57,451 nucleotides of DNA from contig JADGEQ010000043.1 of assembly GCA_016744295.1 (NCBI GenBank), forward strand, positions 1 through 57,451. The letters run 5' to 3'. Numbering within the stretch: position 1 is the first letter of the stretch; each line of letters opens with the position of its first letter. The stretch is from Desulfobacteraceae bacterium (GTDB lineage: Bacteria; Desulfobacterota; Desulfobacteria; Desulfobacterales; Desulfobacteraceae). This document shows, in pieces, positions 8,739 to 17,008 of the stretch. A model generated the notes under the pieces. That model worked only from the letters and a program-made list of their open reading frames with translations. It ran no database searches and was not told the DNA's origin. Both the position numbers and the translations under genes were made by a program.

Positions 8739-9347
8739 TCAGGAGGGCCGGTCCTCACTGGTGGGCACCCCTTCATAGGGGGTCCATTTGTTGGTGCTGT
8801 ATGTATCTTCCCCCCTCATGTTTTTAAGGATTTCTATACTGGTTTTATAGCCTTTGTACATTCGGCACATGTCCATGGCCATGCCGCAGATCAGGGCAAC
8901 AGCCTGGAGCAGGTTTATGTCGTTAAGGGAAAATTCCCAGGGGTTGGCAGCGTAAATACGAAGGGCGCCGATAATCTTGTTGTGGCTGATAATGGGAACC
9001 CCGAGCAGGGAGGCAATCCCTTCTTTTTTGGCTTCTTCCGGATATTCTATCCTGGGATCGTCCATGACATCATAAATGGCAACAGGAACAGCATCTTTTG
9101 CTTCCCGGATGGTCTGCATGAAATGAATAGGTCCCTTTTGAAGATAGTTTTTGCTTAGGCCTGAAGAGGCCACAAGCCCCAGTTCCCTTGTCTCTCTGTC
9201 CACCAGGAAGACAGAGCATCCCTTGGCATTAAATGCGGTTTTGACACTTTCTGCCGTGATCAGTGCAACCTCTTCCGGATCCTTGCACTGGGAAATGGCA
9301 GTGGTGAGTTTGATGATGGTGTCGTAGTACATGGCGTGCTCATCCAT
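8739..9347 (-). CDS. GAF domain protein
   Basis: 202 residues made almost entirely of one GAF domain (about 8-165), recognised from the order of KGCSVFLVDRETRELGLVASSGLS, then DPRIEYPEEAKKEGIASLLGVPIISHNKIIGALRIYAANPWEFSLNDINLLQAVA. No output domain is attached. Related single-GAF proteins bind small ligands or act as redox or signalling modules; the ligand cannot be predicted. It stands alone, convergent with the sulfite reductase gene. The C-terminal 35 residues are polar and probably unstructured. Confidence 0.8.
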   Translation of the reverse strand: MDEHAMYYDTIIKLTTAISQCKDPEEVALITAESVKTAFNAKGCSVFLVDRETRELGLVASSGLSKNYLQKGPIHFMQTIREAKDAVPVAIYDVMDDPRIEYPEEAKKEGIASLLGVPIISHNKIIGALRIYAANPWEFSLNDINLLQAVALICGMAMDMCRMYKGYKTSIEILKNMRGEDTYSTNKWTPYEGVPTSEDRPS

Positions 9348-9462
9348 TTTGGCCTCCTAGGGTTATAATTGTTGTGAATTATAAAGTCGGCATTCTTGCG
9401 GGGACTTGTATCCCGGCAGGTGTGCCGTGTTCAAAATCCAGAGGATACGCACAAGAGGAAAG

Positions 9463-9528
9463 ATGAAAACCAAGAAAAAATTAATTGAAGCTATTCAGAT
9501 TGAAGCCGAATCTACTTTTGAAGAATAA
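9463..9528 (+). CDS. Possible 21-residue peptide upstream of the DUF362 operon
   Basis: ATG 9463 is preceded by AGAGGAAAG and opens a 21-codon frame, MKTKKKLIEAIQIEAESTFE followed by E and a stop. It lies in a 299-bp spacer before the DUF362 gene. The charge pattern is amphipathic, but the frame is too short to be sure of; it could be a leader or chance. Confidence 0.25.
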   Translation: MKTKKKLIEAIQIEAESTFEE

Positions 9529-9646
9529 GGTGTAATAAATATAATATATGCAATTGGTTTAGTCAAAGCCTTTTGAATTATTCTTGACAAAGGGAGGGGA
9601 TTGGGTGATTTTTATAAAAACTCCCTATCAAATCAAGGAGGTGGCC

Positions 9647-10609
9647 ATGGTTATACCCTTTGACAGACCAGATGACATAAAAATAGTCAGACAAGTGGAC
9701 AGGCGAAAATTTTTAAAACAGATATCCCTGTGGTCTGCCGGTGCCCTTCTGATACCCCCGGTGTTTGATATCACCCCTGAAGCCCTGGCCGTTTCAACGG
9801 CAACCCCGGATATATGGGTGATCAAGGGTACTGATTATCCGAGTATGACCCGAAAAATAGTAGCATCGGCCGGCGGTATGGACAAGTTTGTCACCAGGGG
9901 AGATCGGGTGGTCATCAAACCCAACATTGGTTGGGACCGTAATGTGGCCCAGGGAGCCAATACCCATCCCTTGATAGTTTCCACCCTTGTAACCCTTGCC
10001 CTTGAGGTCGGTGCCGCTAAGGTGATGGTATTTGACCGGACCTGTAACGAAGAGCGGCGGTGCTACCAAAACAGCGGAATCAAGCCTGCCCTTGATCAGA
10101 TGAAGGATCGGAGGGTGCACTGTACCCACGTGGATGACCGCAAATTTGTTACCATAACCATAAAGCAGGGCAGATCATTGAAAGAATGGTCCTTTTACAA
10201 GGATGCCCTGGAAGCGGATTGCTATATCAATGTCCCCGTGGCCAAGCATCACTCAAGTTCTGGTTTGAGTATGGGGCTTAAAAATGCCATGGGGGTGATC
10301 GGGGGATGGCGGGGTAAGATCCACTATAACCTGAGCGCCAAGATAGCCGATTTGAATCTGGTGATTCGCCCCTCTTTTACCCTGGTGGATGCAACCCGGG
10401 TAATCATAAGAAACGGTCCTTCCGGCGGCAGTCTTGAAGATGTCCAAAAATTGGATACCATGGTTCTGGGGGTGGACCCCATTGCAGTGGATGCCTATAC
10501 CACAACCCTGTTTGGGCTCAAACCGGAAGATATTGGGTCCACGGTGGAAGGGTTTAAGCGGGGGCTTGGACAAATAGATCTTGACCGCTGTAATCTTAGG
10601 GTGATTTAG
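9647..10609 (+). CDS. DUF362 domain protein with Tat signal
   Basis: About 320 residues from ATG 9647, chosen because AAGGAGGT sits six bases upstream; the longer frame from 9584 lacks this. The N-terminus has a Tat motif (VDRRKFLKQISLWSAGALLIPP, RR at about 18-19), so the protein should be exported folded. The body is the DUF362 family: GDRVVIKPNIGWD, NTHPLIVSTLVTLALEVGAAKVMVFDRT and the C-terminal VLGVDPIAVDAYTTTLFG. DUF362 proteins often accompany ferredoxin-like redox proteins; here a polyferredoxin membrane protein follows directly. Function of the family is unknown. Confidence 0.85.
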   Translation: MVIPFDRPDDIKIVRQVDRRKFLKQISLWSAGALLIPPVFDITPEALAVSTATPDIWVIKGTDYPSMTRKIVASAGGMDKFVTRGDRVVIKPNIGWDRNVAQGANTHPLIVSTLVTLALEVGAAKVMVFDRTCNEERRCYQNSGIKPALDQMKDRRVHCTHVDDRKFVTITIKQGRSLKEWSFYKDALEADCYINVPVAKHHSSSGLSMGLKNAMGVIGGWRGKIHYNLSAKIADLNLVIRPSFTLVDATRVIIRNGPSGGSLEDVQKLDTMVLGVDPIAVDAYTTTLFGLKPEDIGSTVEGFKRGLGQIDLDRCNLRVI

Positions 10610-10666
10610 ATTCAGTATAAGAGACATCTTTGGAAACAACTGCGCAGGGGTTTCCAGATCCTGGGT

Positions 10667-12271
10667 TTGATTGTCTTTCTGGTTCTTTTTCGCCTCACCG
10701 ACTATACGGGTTCCGATACCATCCCCTATGCTGTGAACATTTTTTTTCGGATAGACCCCTTGGTGGGGGCCTGCGTGACCCTGGCGACAAGAACCTTTAT
10801 CCATCTGCTCTGGCCCTGCCTGGTTATGGCAGCACTCACTCTCTTTTTCGGCCGATTTTTCTGCGGCTGGATCTGCCCTTTGGGAACCCTCATCGACATG
10901 GCGGGTCACGGATTTAAAACGGATCGAAAAGCAGGCGCTGTCTCCACCGTCAACCTGCGGTTTTTAAAATATGCTATTCTGGCTTTGGTGCTGTTTTCTT
11001 CTTTGTTTTCCATTCAACTATTAGGGTTTGTGGATCCTTTTGCCCTCCTGGTCCGGGGCATGGCCTTTGGGTTTGATCCGGTATTTAATTTTGTGGTCAC
11101 AAGGGTTTTTGATGGGATTTATCTGTCAGGCCCGGCCTGGTTGTCAAATCTGACAGAACCTGTCTATCTAATCTTGAAATCCTTTATTCTGCCCTACAAA
11201 CAAAGTTTTTTTTATCTTTCTTATCTCTCTTTTTTTCTGCTGTCAGGGATAATGATCCTGGAAATCTTTGACAAACGGTTTTGGTGTAAAAATTTTTGTC
11301 CTTTGGGGGCGCTCTTCGCTCTTTTGTCAAAGATATCCATATTTAGACGAAGGCCCGTCCATGCCTGTGAGGGGTGTCATCTGTGTGAAAAAAAATGTCC
11401 CATGAATGCCTTTGAACCTACCGCCATTGAAATGCTATCCAAGGAAAAATTATTTAAAGAAATGCTAGCCGATGAAAAATTATCCAGTGAAAAAGTGGTC
11501 AATGGAAACAGGACTAGTGAGGCCAAATACCGGTTCATGGGTGAAGAATGTACCCTTTGTATGGATTGCATCGGGTATTGCCCCAGGAAAATTACAGGGT
11601 TTGGGTTTGGTCTGCCGGAAAAACCAATGCCCGTGGACATTGGCCGACGCCAGTTGGTGACAGCCGGACTTGCCGGTGTTTTTCTGCCCGTGCTCAGCCG
11701 GACCAATGCCCGGTACAGAATGCCGGACAATGCGTTGAGGCCCCCAGGCGCCATGGCGGAAGACGATTTTCTGGCCACCTGTATCCGGTGCGGAGAGTGT
11801 ATGAAGGTGTGTATTACCAACGGTCTCCAGCCCCTTGGGATTGAAAAGGGTCTAGAACCTTTGTTTACCCCAATTCTTGTCCCCCGTCTGGGATATTGTG
11901 AGTTCAATTGCACCCTTTGTTCCCAGGTTTGTCCCACCCAGGCCATTGAACCGCTTTCCAAGGAAAAAAAGCATGCCTTTGTCATGGGAACCGCCTGGTT
12001 TGATAAAAACCGCTGCCTTCCCCATGCAGAAAAAATATCCTGTATTGTCTGTGAGGAGCATTGTCCTGTCCATCACAAGGCCATTCAATTTGATGAGGTA
12101 AAGATCAGGGGGGCCAATGGCGAGATTCTTCTCCTTAAACAGCCCCGGGTGGTGACAGACCGGTGCATTGGGTGCGGGATCTGTGAACATGTCTGCCCGG
12201 TTCCAGGGGAGGCAGCCGTCCGGGTGGTGGGTCGTGGCAGTCAGAAAGATCTTGGCAATGGATATCCCTAA
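10667..12271 (+). CDS. Membrane polyferredoxin, NapH-like N-terminus fused to NapG/MauM-like C-terminus
   Basis: At least 534 residues. The N-terminal half is a NapH-type membrane domain with paired motifs CGWICPLGTL and CKNFCPLGAL next to helices, then clusters CEGCHLCEKKCP and CTLCMDCIGYCP. The middle holds GRRQLVTAGLAGVFLP, a twin-arginine-like segment, followed by NapG-like clusters CIRCGECMKVC, CTLCSQVCP, CIVCEEHCP and CIGCGICEHVCP. It likely carries electrons between the quinone pool and periplasmic partners. The first start among ATG/GTG/TTG is TTG 10667, but that cuts helix 1; the frame is open back to the DUF362 stop, and ATT 10610, five bases after AGGGTGA, is a better-placed start. 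A 30-bp imperfect tandem repeat (11429-11488) lengthens the linker between clusters. Confidence 0.8.
   Translation: MIVFLVLFRLTDYTGSDTIPYAVNIFFRIDPLVGACVTLATRTFIHLLWPCLVMAALTLFFGRFFCGWICPLGTLIDMAGHGFKTDRKAGAVSTVNLRFLKYAILALVLFSSLFSIQLLGFVDPFALLVRGMAFGFDPVFNFVVTRVFDGIYLSGPAWLSNLTEPVYLILKSFILPYKQSFFYLSYLSFFLLSGIMILEIFDKRFWCKNFCPLGALFALLSKISIFRRRPVHACEGCHLCEKKCPMNAFEPTAIEMLSKEKLFKEMLADEKLSSEKVVNGNRTSEAKYRFMGEECTLCMDCIGYCPRKITGFGFGLPEKPMPVDIGRRQLVTAGLAGVFLPVLSRTNARYRMPDNALRPPGAMAEDDFLATCIRCGECMKVCITNGLQPLGIEKGLEPLFTPILVPRLGYCEFNCTLCSQVCPTQAIEPLSKEKKHAFVMGTAWFDKNRCLPHAEKISCIVCEEHCPVHHKAIQFDEVKIRGANGEILLLKQPRVVTDRCIGCGICEHVCPVPGEAAVRVVGRGSQKDLGNGYP
11429..11488 (+). repeat. 30-bp imperfect tandem repeat, in frame, inside the polyferredoxin gene
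   Basis: Two units, 11429-11458 and 11459-11488, both beginning GAAATGCTA and sharing GAAAAATTAT. They encode EMLSKEKLFK and EMLADEKLSS in the loop between two Fe-S clusters, a region normally short in this family. Confidence 0.75.
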
Positions 12272-12374
12272 AGAAAATAAGGATGATCTTGCCAAATCAG
12301 GTTGTTATCCTGTTAAAAATGTCGTAAGGATAAAATTTTAATTCGATTTGCCCCTGGGGCTCGGGAGAAAAAAT

Positions 12375-12815
12375 ATGAATGCTTTGATTATTGTAGCCCA
12401 TGGCAGCCGGAGGAAAGAATCTGCGCAGCAGGTGGCAGCCCTTTGTCAGAAATTGTCTAAAAAAGTCGGGATTCTGTCCGATCAAAATAGATCTGGCCAA
12501 AATAGATCCGGTCAGAATAAATTTGGCCCTAAAAATTTTGACCTGGTGGTACCGGCCTTTTTACAATTTTCGTCCCCTCTTTTGGAAGAAGTCATTGAGG
12601 ATTTGGTTCAAAGGGGAATCCGAAAAATAATAGTTTTTCCCTTTTTTATTGCCGCTGGCAGCCATCTTTTAAAAGATATTCCGGAATCGGTTGAAAAGGC
12701 CGGCAACGCCCATCCCGGGGTGGATTTTACCATCACCCGGCATCTGGGGGTAATAGATTCAATTGAAGATATTATCCTAAAGGAAGTAGAGAGCCATTTG
12801 AACTCTGAAAAATAA
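12375..12815 (+). CDS. cbiX: CbiX-type sirohydrochlorin cobaltochelatase, short form
   Basis: 146 residues from ATG 12375; the family start MNALIIVAHGSRRKES fixes it. The HGSR motif (His about 9) and PFFIAAGSHLLKDIP (second histidine) are the metal-insertion histidines of CbiX/SirB chelatases, and the length fits the short CbiX(S) form that works as a homodimer. It inserts Co (or Fe or Ni) into sirohydrochlorin for B12 or siroheme. Next to a siroheme enzyme and many corrinoid genes, either product is possible. A 15-bp repeat present three times in frame (12483-12527, coding QNRSG QNRSG QNKFG) inflates the loop after helix 1. Confidence 0.85.
   Translation: MNALIIVAHGSRRKESAQQVAALCQKLSKKVGILSDQNRSGQNRSGQNKFGPKNFDLVVPAFLQFSSPLLEEVIEDLVQRGIRKIIVFPFFIAAGSHLLKDIPESVEKAGNAHPGVDFTITRHLGVIDSIEDIILKEVESHLNSEK
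12483..12527 (+). repeat. 15-bp tandem repeat x3, in frame in cbiX
   Basis: Units CAAAATAGATCTGGC, CAAAATAGATCCGGT and CAGAATAAATTTGGC follow each other exactly on codon boundaries, giving QNRSG twice and QNKFG. Confidence 0.85.
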
Positions 12816-12905
12816 ACCAGTCAAACCCAAAACCAGTGAAATCCAAAAAGAATAGTGAACCTCAAAAAATAATGAAAACCCAAAAATAATGAAAACCAAA
12901 AATAT
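12813..12905 (+). repeat. Degenerate ~17-bp tandem repeat in the cbiX-amidotransferase spacer
   Basis: About five units of the form AAAA(C/T)CCAAAAAxxATxGTGAA / AATAATGAAAACC fill the whole spacer and contain repeated ATGAAAACC starts, the last of which (12889) begins the amidotransferase gene. The units drift in length by 1-3 bases. Confidence 0.6.
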
Positions 12906-13608
12906 AGTGATCATTAAAACAGGAAAAACTTTTCCCCATATGATATCTGCATTGGGAGATTTTGAAGACTGGATTGCCCGGGGATTGGGCCAGGCTCATG
13001 ATATACAGGTGGTAGATGCAGAACAGCCTAAGCCCCTGCCCAGCCTTGATACGGTTAACGGGGTGGTGATTGCAGGATCCCATGCCATGGTAACCCAGAG
13101 TCTTGATTGGAGCCTGGGACTGGAAGCCTGGATTCCCAAATTAATTGAGAGAGATATCCCGCTGTTGGGTATATGTTACGGCCACCAGCTTATTGCCAGG
13201 GCCATGGGCGGGGTGGTGGACTACCATCCCGGGGGGATTGAGATCGGCACCACTGATATTGACCTTGTGGCGGCGGGGGACACGGATTTGCTGTTTAAAA
13301 ATTTGCCGGCGCGGTTCAAGGCCCATGTTATCCACTCCCAGACGGTTATCCGTCTGCCTGAATCAGCAGTTCTCATTGCAAAAAATAAGTTTGAGCCCCA
13401 CCATGCATTCCGGATTGGTTCGTCTGCCTGGGGGGTGCAGTTCCACCCTGAATATGATACTGCCATAGAAAAGGCCTATGTTGAGAATATGACCCAGGCT
13501 ATTTTGGATTCCGGTCAGGAGCCGTCACAGGTTCTGGACCGGGTGGAAGACACCCCGATCGCCGCCGGATTATTAAAACGGTTTGGAACCCTGGCCCGGC
13601 AGTGGTGA
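12889..13608 (+). CDS. Class I glutamine amidotransferase (GMP synthase-like)
   Basis: 239 residues. The catalytic triad is visible: nucleophile Cys in LLGICYGHQLIARAMGG (about residue 98), and His/Glu in WGVQFHPEYD (about 184-186). Such stand-alone GATase1 proteins hydrolyse glutamine for a partner synthetase or act on gamma-glutamyl compounds; no partner is encoded next to it. ATG 12889 is the last of several repeated ATGs generated by the tandem repeat upstream and is the only one that leads into the full frame. It follows cbiX on the same strand and may be cotranscribed. Confidence 0.85.
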   Translation: MKTKNIVIIKTGKTFPHMISALGDFEDWIARGLGQAHDIQVVDAEQPKPLPSLDTVNGVVIAGSHAMVTQSLDWSLGLEAWIPKLIERDIPLLGICYGHQLIARAMGGVVDYHPGGIEIGTTDIDLVAAGDTDLLFKNLPARFKAHVIHSQTVIRLPESAVLIAKNKFEPHHAFRIGSSAWGVQFHPEYDTAIEKAYVENMTQAILDSGQEPSQVLDRVEDTPIAAGLLKRFGTLARQW

Positions 13609-13659
13609 GATCATAATCTGCTTTTTATTTTGTCCCATCTTTCGTTCTGTCGGTGCGCA

Positions 13660-14478
13660 TTAACGACGGTTTAAGGTCCAGTCATAATCAAGAAAGGTAA
13701 ATTTGATTGTGGGTCCCAGCTCATCTAATCTTGCCCGGAACCCTTTATCTGCATACTGCCGGATGAACAAGAGGGGCTTGTCATTAAAGTCCTCTTCAAA
13801 CCATTTGAAGATTTTGCTGACAAAAAGGGTGTCCTCCTTTAAAAAATTAAAGCGTTTGTCATTGACAAAGGTCCGGGTCATGGCGTTAAGCTGGACCTCC
13901 AGGGTATCCCCTTCGTAGGGTTGGTTCAGCAGCGGGGGGCAGCCCTTGGATGCGCAATTGATGGCAAAATGAACCCGTGGATCCTTGAATTGGGGACGCA
14001 AAATTTCGTGTTCAATATAATCCAATGAAACGGTTCTTTCGCCAAGAAAGATGAATTTTTTGCTCCAGGGGTTTGAGAAAAAAGATCCTATTTCCTTGAT
14101 GGAATTGATTCCCGGGTATTGGGTCAGAACAAGTTTAATGGTAAAGGCATTATAGGCATTGATATAAAATGCAAACCTTGCATTGTGTGACATGCTCTTC
14201 GCATCAGCAGCACTTAAAATTGCCAAATAGTCATCCAGGCGGGATTCGTCTTTTTTGAATCCATCATAATCCACTCTATTCCCCTTTACATGCTGACCCA
14301 GCAGGCTTGCATAAATTTGGTTGTCCACCTGGGCCTGGACAGTGGATGGGGCCATCACCATGGCAATCACCAGGGTAATGGCAAACACCGGGACCATGAA
14401 TCGGGGCAGACGGGTCCGGAGCGATTGAATTTTAGAATAAAAGGCGGATCTGTTAAATGGGCGGGCAAGGGGCTGCAT
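13660..14478 (-). CDS. DUF547 domain protein, secreted
   Basis: 272 residues. A hydrophobic stretch at about 27-47 (FMVPVFAITLVIAMVMAPSTVQAQ) looks like a signal peptide or anchor behind a basic, 25-residue leader, so the mature part should lie in the periplasm. The rest is a single DUF547 domain, marked by FAFYINAYNAFTIKLVL, ERTVSLDYIEHEILRPQFKDPRVHFAINCASKGCPPL and the C-terminal FLDYDWTLN. Members of this family are widespread; a papain-like fold with Cys and His has been proposed, and the conserved NCASKGCP cysteines are present. AAGGAAAT precedes ATG 14478. Function unknown. Confidence 0.85.
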   Translation of the reverse strand: MQPLARPFNRSAFYSKIQSLRTRLPRFMVPVFAITLVIAMVMAPSTVQAQVDNQIYASLLGQHVKGNRVDYDGFKKDESRLDDYLAILSAADAKSMSHNARFAFYINAYNAFTIKLVLTQYPGINSIKEIGSFFSNPWSKKFIFLGERTVSLDYIEHEILRPQFKDPRVHFAINCASKGCPPLLNQPYEGDTLEVQLNAMTRTFVNDKRFNFLKEDTLFVSKIFKWFEEDFNDKPLLFIRQYADKGFRARLDELGPTIKFTFLDYDWTLNRR

Positions 14479-14624
14479 GGTATTTCCTTTTATGCTTGGT
14501 TCACGTGTTGGTTCGCTTATCGGGGGGTCCCAATATTTTCTTTTGAAATGGCCTTTTGTGCAAATAAGTATCTTGTAACATGGGAATCATTTAATTTAAA
14601 TCAATCTTGTGATATTTAATTCAA

Positions 14625-15914
14625 ATGAGAATTCTTCACATCATCAGCCAGGCCCCTGATTTTACGGGAAGCGGTAAGTTTATCCAGCAGATTATTTTCC
14701 AGGCCGGGGAAGGGGGGCATGAAAATTTTCTTGTGGCCGGTGTCCAGCCGGGCTGTGATATTCCAGAGAAGTTGATATCCAGGGACCGGGCTGTTTTAGT
14801 CGGGTTTGGGGGAAAGGATCTTGAGTTTCCCATTCCCGGGATGAGCGATGCCATGCCCTATGAGAGTACGGTATTCTCAAAAATGTCAGCAACAGATCTT
14901 GCTGCCTACCAAAGGATATTTAAGGAAAAAATAAATCAGGCCCTGGACAGGTTCCAGCCCGAGTTGATCCACACCCATCACCTTTGGATTGTGTCTGCCT
15001 TGGCCCGTCAGTTGGCACCGGATTTGCCCATGGTGACCACCTGCCACGGGACCTGCCTTCGCCAGCACATCTTTTGTCCCGATATCAGCCAGAACATTAA
15101 AAAGCCTCTTCAAAAAATTAATCGTATCATGGCTCTTAGTCAAAGTCAGAAAATAGAAATCCGGGATCTGCTTTGTTTTGACCCGGAGCCTAATGGAGCG
15201 GCCTGGACCCAGGATCCAAACCTGGCGCGGAATATAGACAGGGTGCCTGTCATGGCAGGCGGCTATGACCATACCCTTTTTAAAATGGGAAAAAAATCCA
15301 AGCTCCCCCCTGTGGAAATTCTCTATGCCGGGAAATTGTGCCGGGCCAAGGGCGTGCCCTGGCTGCTCAGAAGTCTTAAAAAAATAGGGGATCTGCCGAT
15401 CCGGCTTCATTTGGCCGGTGGTGGGGCAGGTTTGGAAAAACAGAGATGCCTGGATCTGGCCGATGCCTTGGGTTCAAAGGCTGTCTGCCACGGCCCCCTT
15501 AATCATCAAAAGTTGGCCTCTCTCATGGGCAGGTGCCATCTGTTTGTGCTGCCCTCGTTTTTTGAAGGGGTTCCCCTGGTCCTCATGGAAGCCCTGGCCT
15601 CCGGCTGCCGCCTTTTGGCGACAAACCTGCCTGGGGTTCAGGATCTCCTGGCACCGGCGGATGGGCGAATGGTCCATTTGCTTGATCTGCCCCGGCTGAA
15701 AAATATGGATACCCCCCATGAACGGGATGAGGGGATCTTGGAAGAAAAGTTGGCAAGGATTTTAAGGAAGATGATACAAGAAATTTTACTAAATTATGAA
15801 CCGGATGCCCGGATGATCAAGGAAAGAACCGGTCCCTACACCTGGGAAAAGGTGTTTGCCCGGATTGAATCGGTGTATCAGTCGGTCAACAGCAACCCCT
15901 CTTCTCTGCCCTGA
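14625..15914 (+). CDS. Glycosyltransferase family 4 (GT-B)
   Basis: 429 residues. The N-terminal donor-free domain starts MRILHIISQAPDFTGSGKFIQQI with the glycine loop of GT4 enzymes; an HTHHLWIVSALA segment follows. The C-terminal nucleotide-sugar domain has VEILYAGKLCRAKGVPWLL and the signature FVLPSFFEGVPLVLMEALASGCRLLATNLPGVQDLL (E-x7-E type). It transfers a sugar from an activated donor to a glycan or lipid on the cytoplasmic side of the membrane; donor and acceptor are unknown, and no other glycan genes are adjacent. Its 3' end overlaps the convergent PP2C gene by about 37 bases. Confidence 0.9.
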   Translation: MRILHIISQAPDFTGSGKFIQQIIFQAGEGGHENFLVAGVQPGCDIPEKLISRDRAVLVGFGGKDLEFPIPGMSDAMPYESTVFSKMSATDLAAYQRIFKEKINQALDRFQPELIHTHHLWIVSALARQLAPDLPMVTTCHGTCLRQHIFCPDISQNIKKPLQKINRIMALSQSQKIEIRDLLCFDPEPNGAAWTQDPNLARNIDRVPVMAGGYDHTLFKMGKKSKLPPVEILYAGKLCRAKGVPWLLRSLKKIGDLPIRLHLAGGGAGLEKQRCLDLADALGSKAVCHGPLNHQKLASLMGRCHLFVLPSFFEGVPLVLMEALASGCRLLATNLPGVQDLLAPADGRMVHLLDLPRLKNMDTPHERDEGILEEKLARILRKMIQEILLNYEPDARMIKERTGPYTWEKVFARIESVYQSVNSNPSSLP

Positions 15915-16837
15915 CTATGGTGTTGGAGGGGCTGCTTTGGAATTTGGTTTGGAATCTGCTGTTCAGCCCCTGTCCATGAAATTGTCGGGTGAATTGCAAT
16001 GGCTGCAATATCGTCATGGCATTTGAATCTGGGAAATTTGGCCAATTTCGGATCTTCCTGTTCCAATTGCCGGATATAGTGGTGAAGTCCCTTGAGGCCA
16101 AGCCGCTGGAAAACATCCACAAGAAGGGTGAAATTTTTTTCTCTTTTCGGTGCTTCGCTGGGGATGGTGAGTCCGTCGGTGAACAAAAGGATGGTTTGTA
16201 CACCATCCAGGCTGACAAATCCCGTGTGCATGAATTTTTCTGCCATTGGATCTCCATTGAGTACCCCGTAGGTTTTGTTCATATTGGATCGGATTTTGTC
16301 CACCTGTTTTTTTATGGCTGGGTTGGAAAATGATTTTTCCGTTTCCTTCTTGAGCATGCACAGGGTTTCATAATCATGGTCTTCCTGGTTTACCAGAATT
16401 TTGTGGGAGTTGTCTTCATAGATAAGGAGGATATAGGAATCTCCTGTTTGAAGCCATTCCAGTCGGTTCTCCAGAATTCTCACCACTGCCGCACTGGTGC
16501 TCCATCGGCTGGCAGGCTGGTCCAGGCGGACATTATGAATTTTCATTTTAGCCAGAATTGCATTGTTGGCGGATCTGCCCAATTGGGGCAGCGGATAATG
16601 GTTTTGGGAAAAAATATGCCCTGCAGTCGCAGCGGCAATACCGCCTCCTGTACCGGGGGTATCTGAATTGGCATCATCGAAACGGGCATTGTCCAGACTG
16701 GTGGCTCCGTCAAAGACCCCGAATAAATTTTGTCCCATTACAAGGTGGTCTTCGTTTTCCCTGCCCGATCCTTTTTCTAGAATATGTTCAATTTTCAGAG
16801 CTGTTTGCGTATTTGATTTTTCAGGTTCCATGGGCAT
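15878..16837 (-). CDS. PP2C-family serine/threonine phosphatase
   Basis: 319 residues. The metal-binding PP2C motifs can be followed: E37-N38-E39-D40 near the start (GRENEDH), LFGVFDGATSLDN (about 50-60, the D-G of motif II), SSAAVVRI-like central strand and LLFTDGLTIP (motif with D-G) followed by the late HDDIAAIAI motif. It should dephosphorylate Ser/Thr residues in a cytoplasmic protein, using two Mg or Mn ions. The kinase partner is not in the window. The last 40 residues are glutamine-rich and probably disordered; they lie in the overlap with the glycosyltransferase gene. Confidence 0.85.
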   Translation of the reverse strand: MPMEPEKSNTQTALKIEHILEKGSGRENEDHLVMGQNLFGVFDGATSLDNARFDDANSDTPGTGGGIAAATAGHIFSQNHYPLPQLGRSANNAILAKMKIHNVRLDQPASRWSTSAAVVRILENRLEWLQTGDSYILLIYEDNSHKILVNQEDHDYETLCMLKKETEKSFSNPAIKKQVDKIRSNMNKTYGVLNGDPMAEKFMHTGFVSLDGVQTILLFTDGLTIPSEAPKREKNFTLLVDVFQRLGLKGLHHYIRQLEQEDPKLAKFPRFKCHDDIAAIAIHPTISWTGAEQQIPNQIPKQPLQHHSQGREEGLLLTD

Positions 16838-16940
16838 TAATATAGCGTTGGGGAGAATTAAGTCAAAATGAAAAAATCTATGGGGTTTGCATAAAGGTAT
16901 CAGGAAAAACTATGGAAGAAAAATTCACCAGGAACGGCAT

Positions 16941-16984
16941 AAAGCCCATGGCGGGAAAGAAACCTCTTATCCGCCATGGGCTTT
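16941..16984 (-). terminator. Hairpin terminator after the RlmL-type gene
   Basis: AAAGCCCATGGCGG (16941-16954) is perfectly complementary to CCGCCATGGGCTTT (16971-16984), 14 bp with a 16-base loop, lying 25 bases past the stop of the leftward gene. No long T run follows, so termination strength is uncertain. Confidence 0.6.
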
Positions 16985-17008
16985 AATTGTGTACAACTGT
17001 TGGTGGGA

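Noticed and set aside
10607..10609. TAG read as pyrrolysine, fusing DUF362 to the polyferredoxin
   Set aside because: No pyl gene in the window and both products are normally separate proteins; kept only as one of the options for the start problem.
10253..10909. 218-codon minus strand frame across DUF362 and the polyferredoxin
   Set aside because: Antisense to two conserved genes; Pro/His/Gln-rich shadow.
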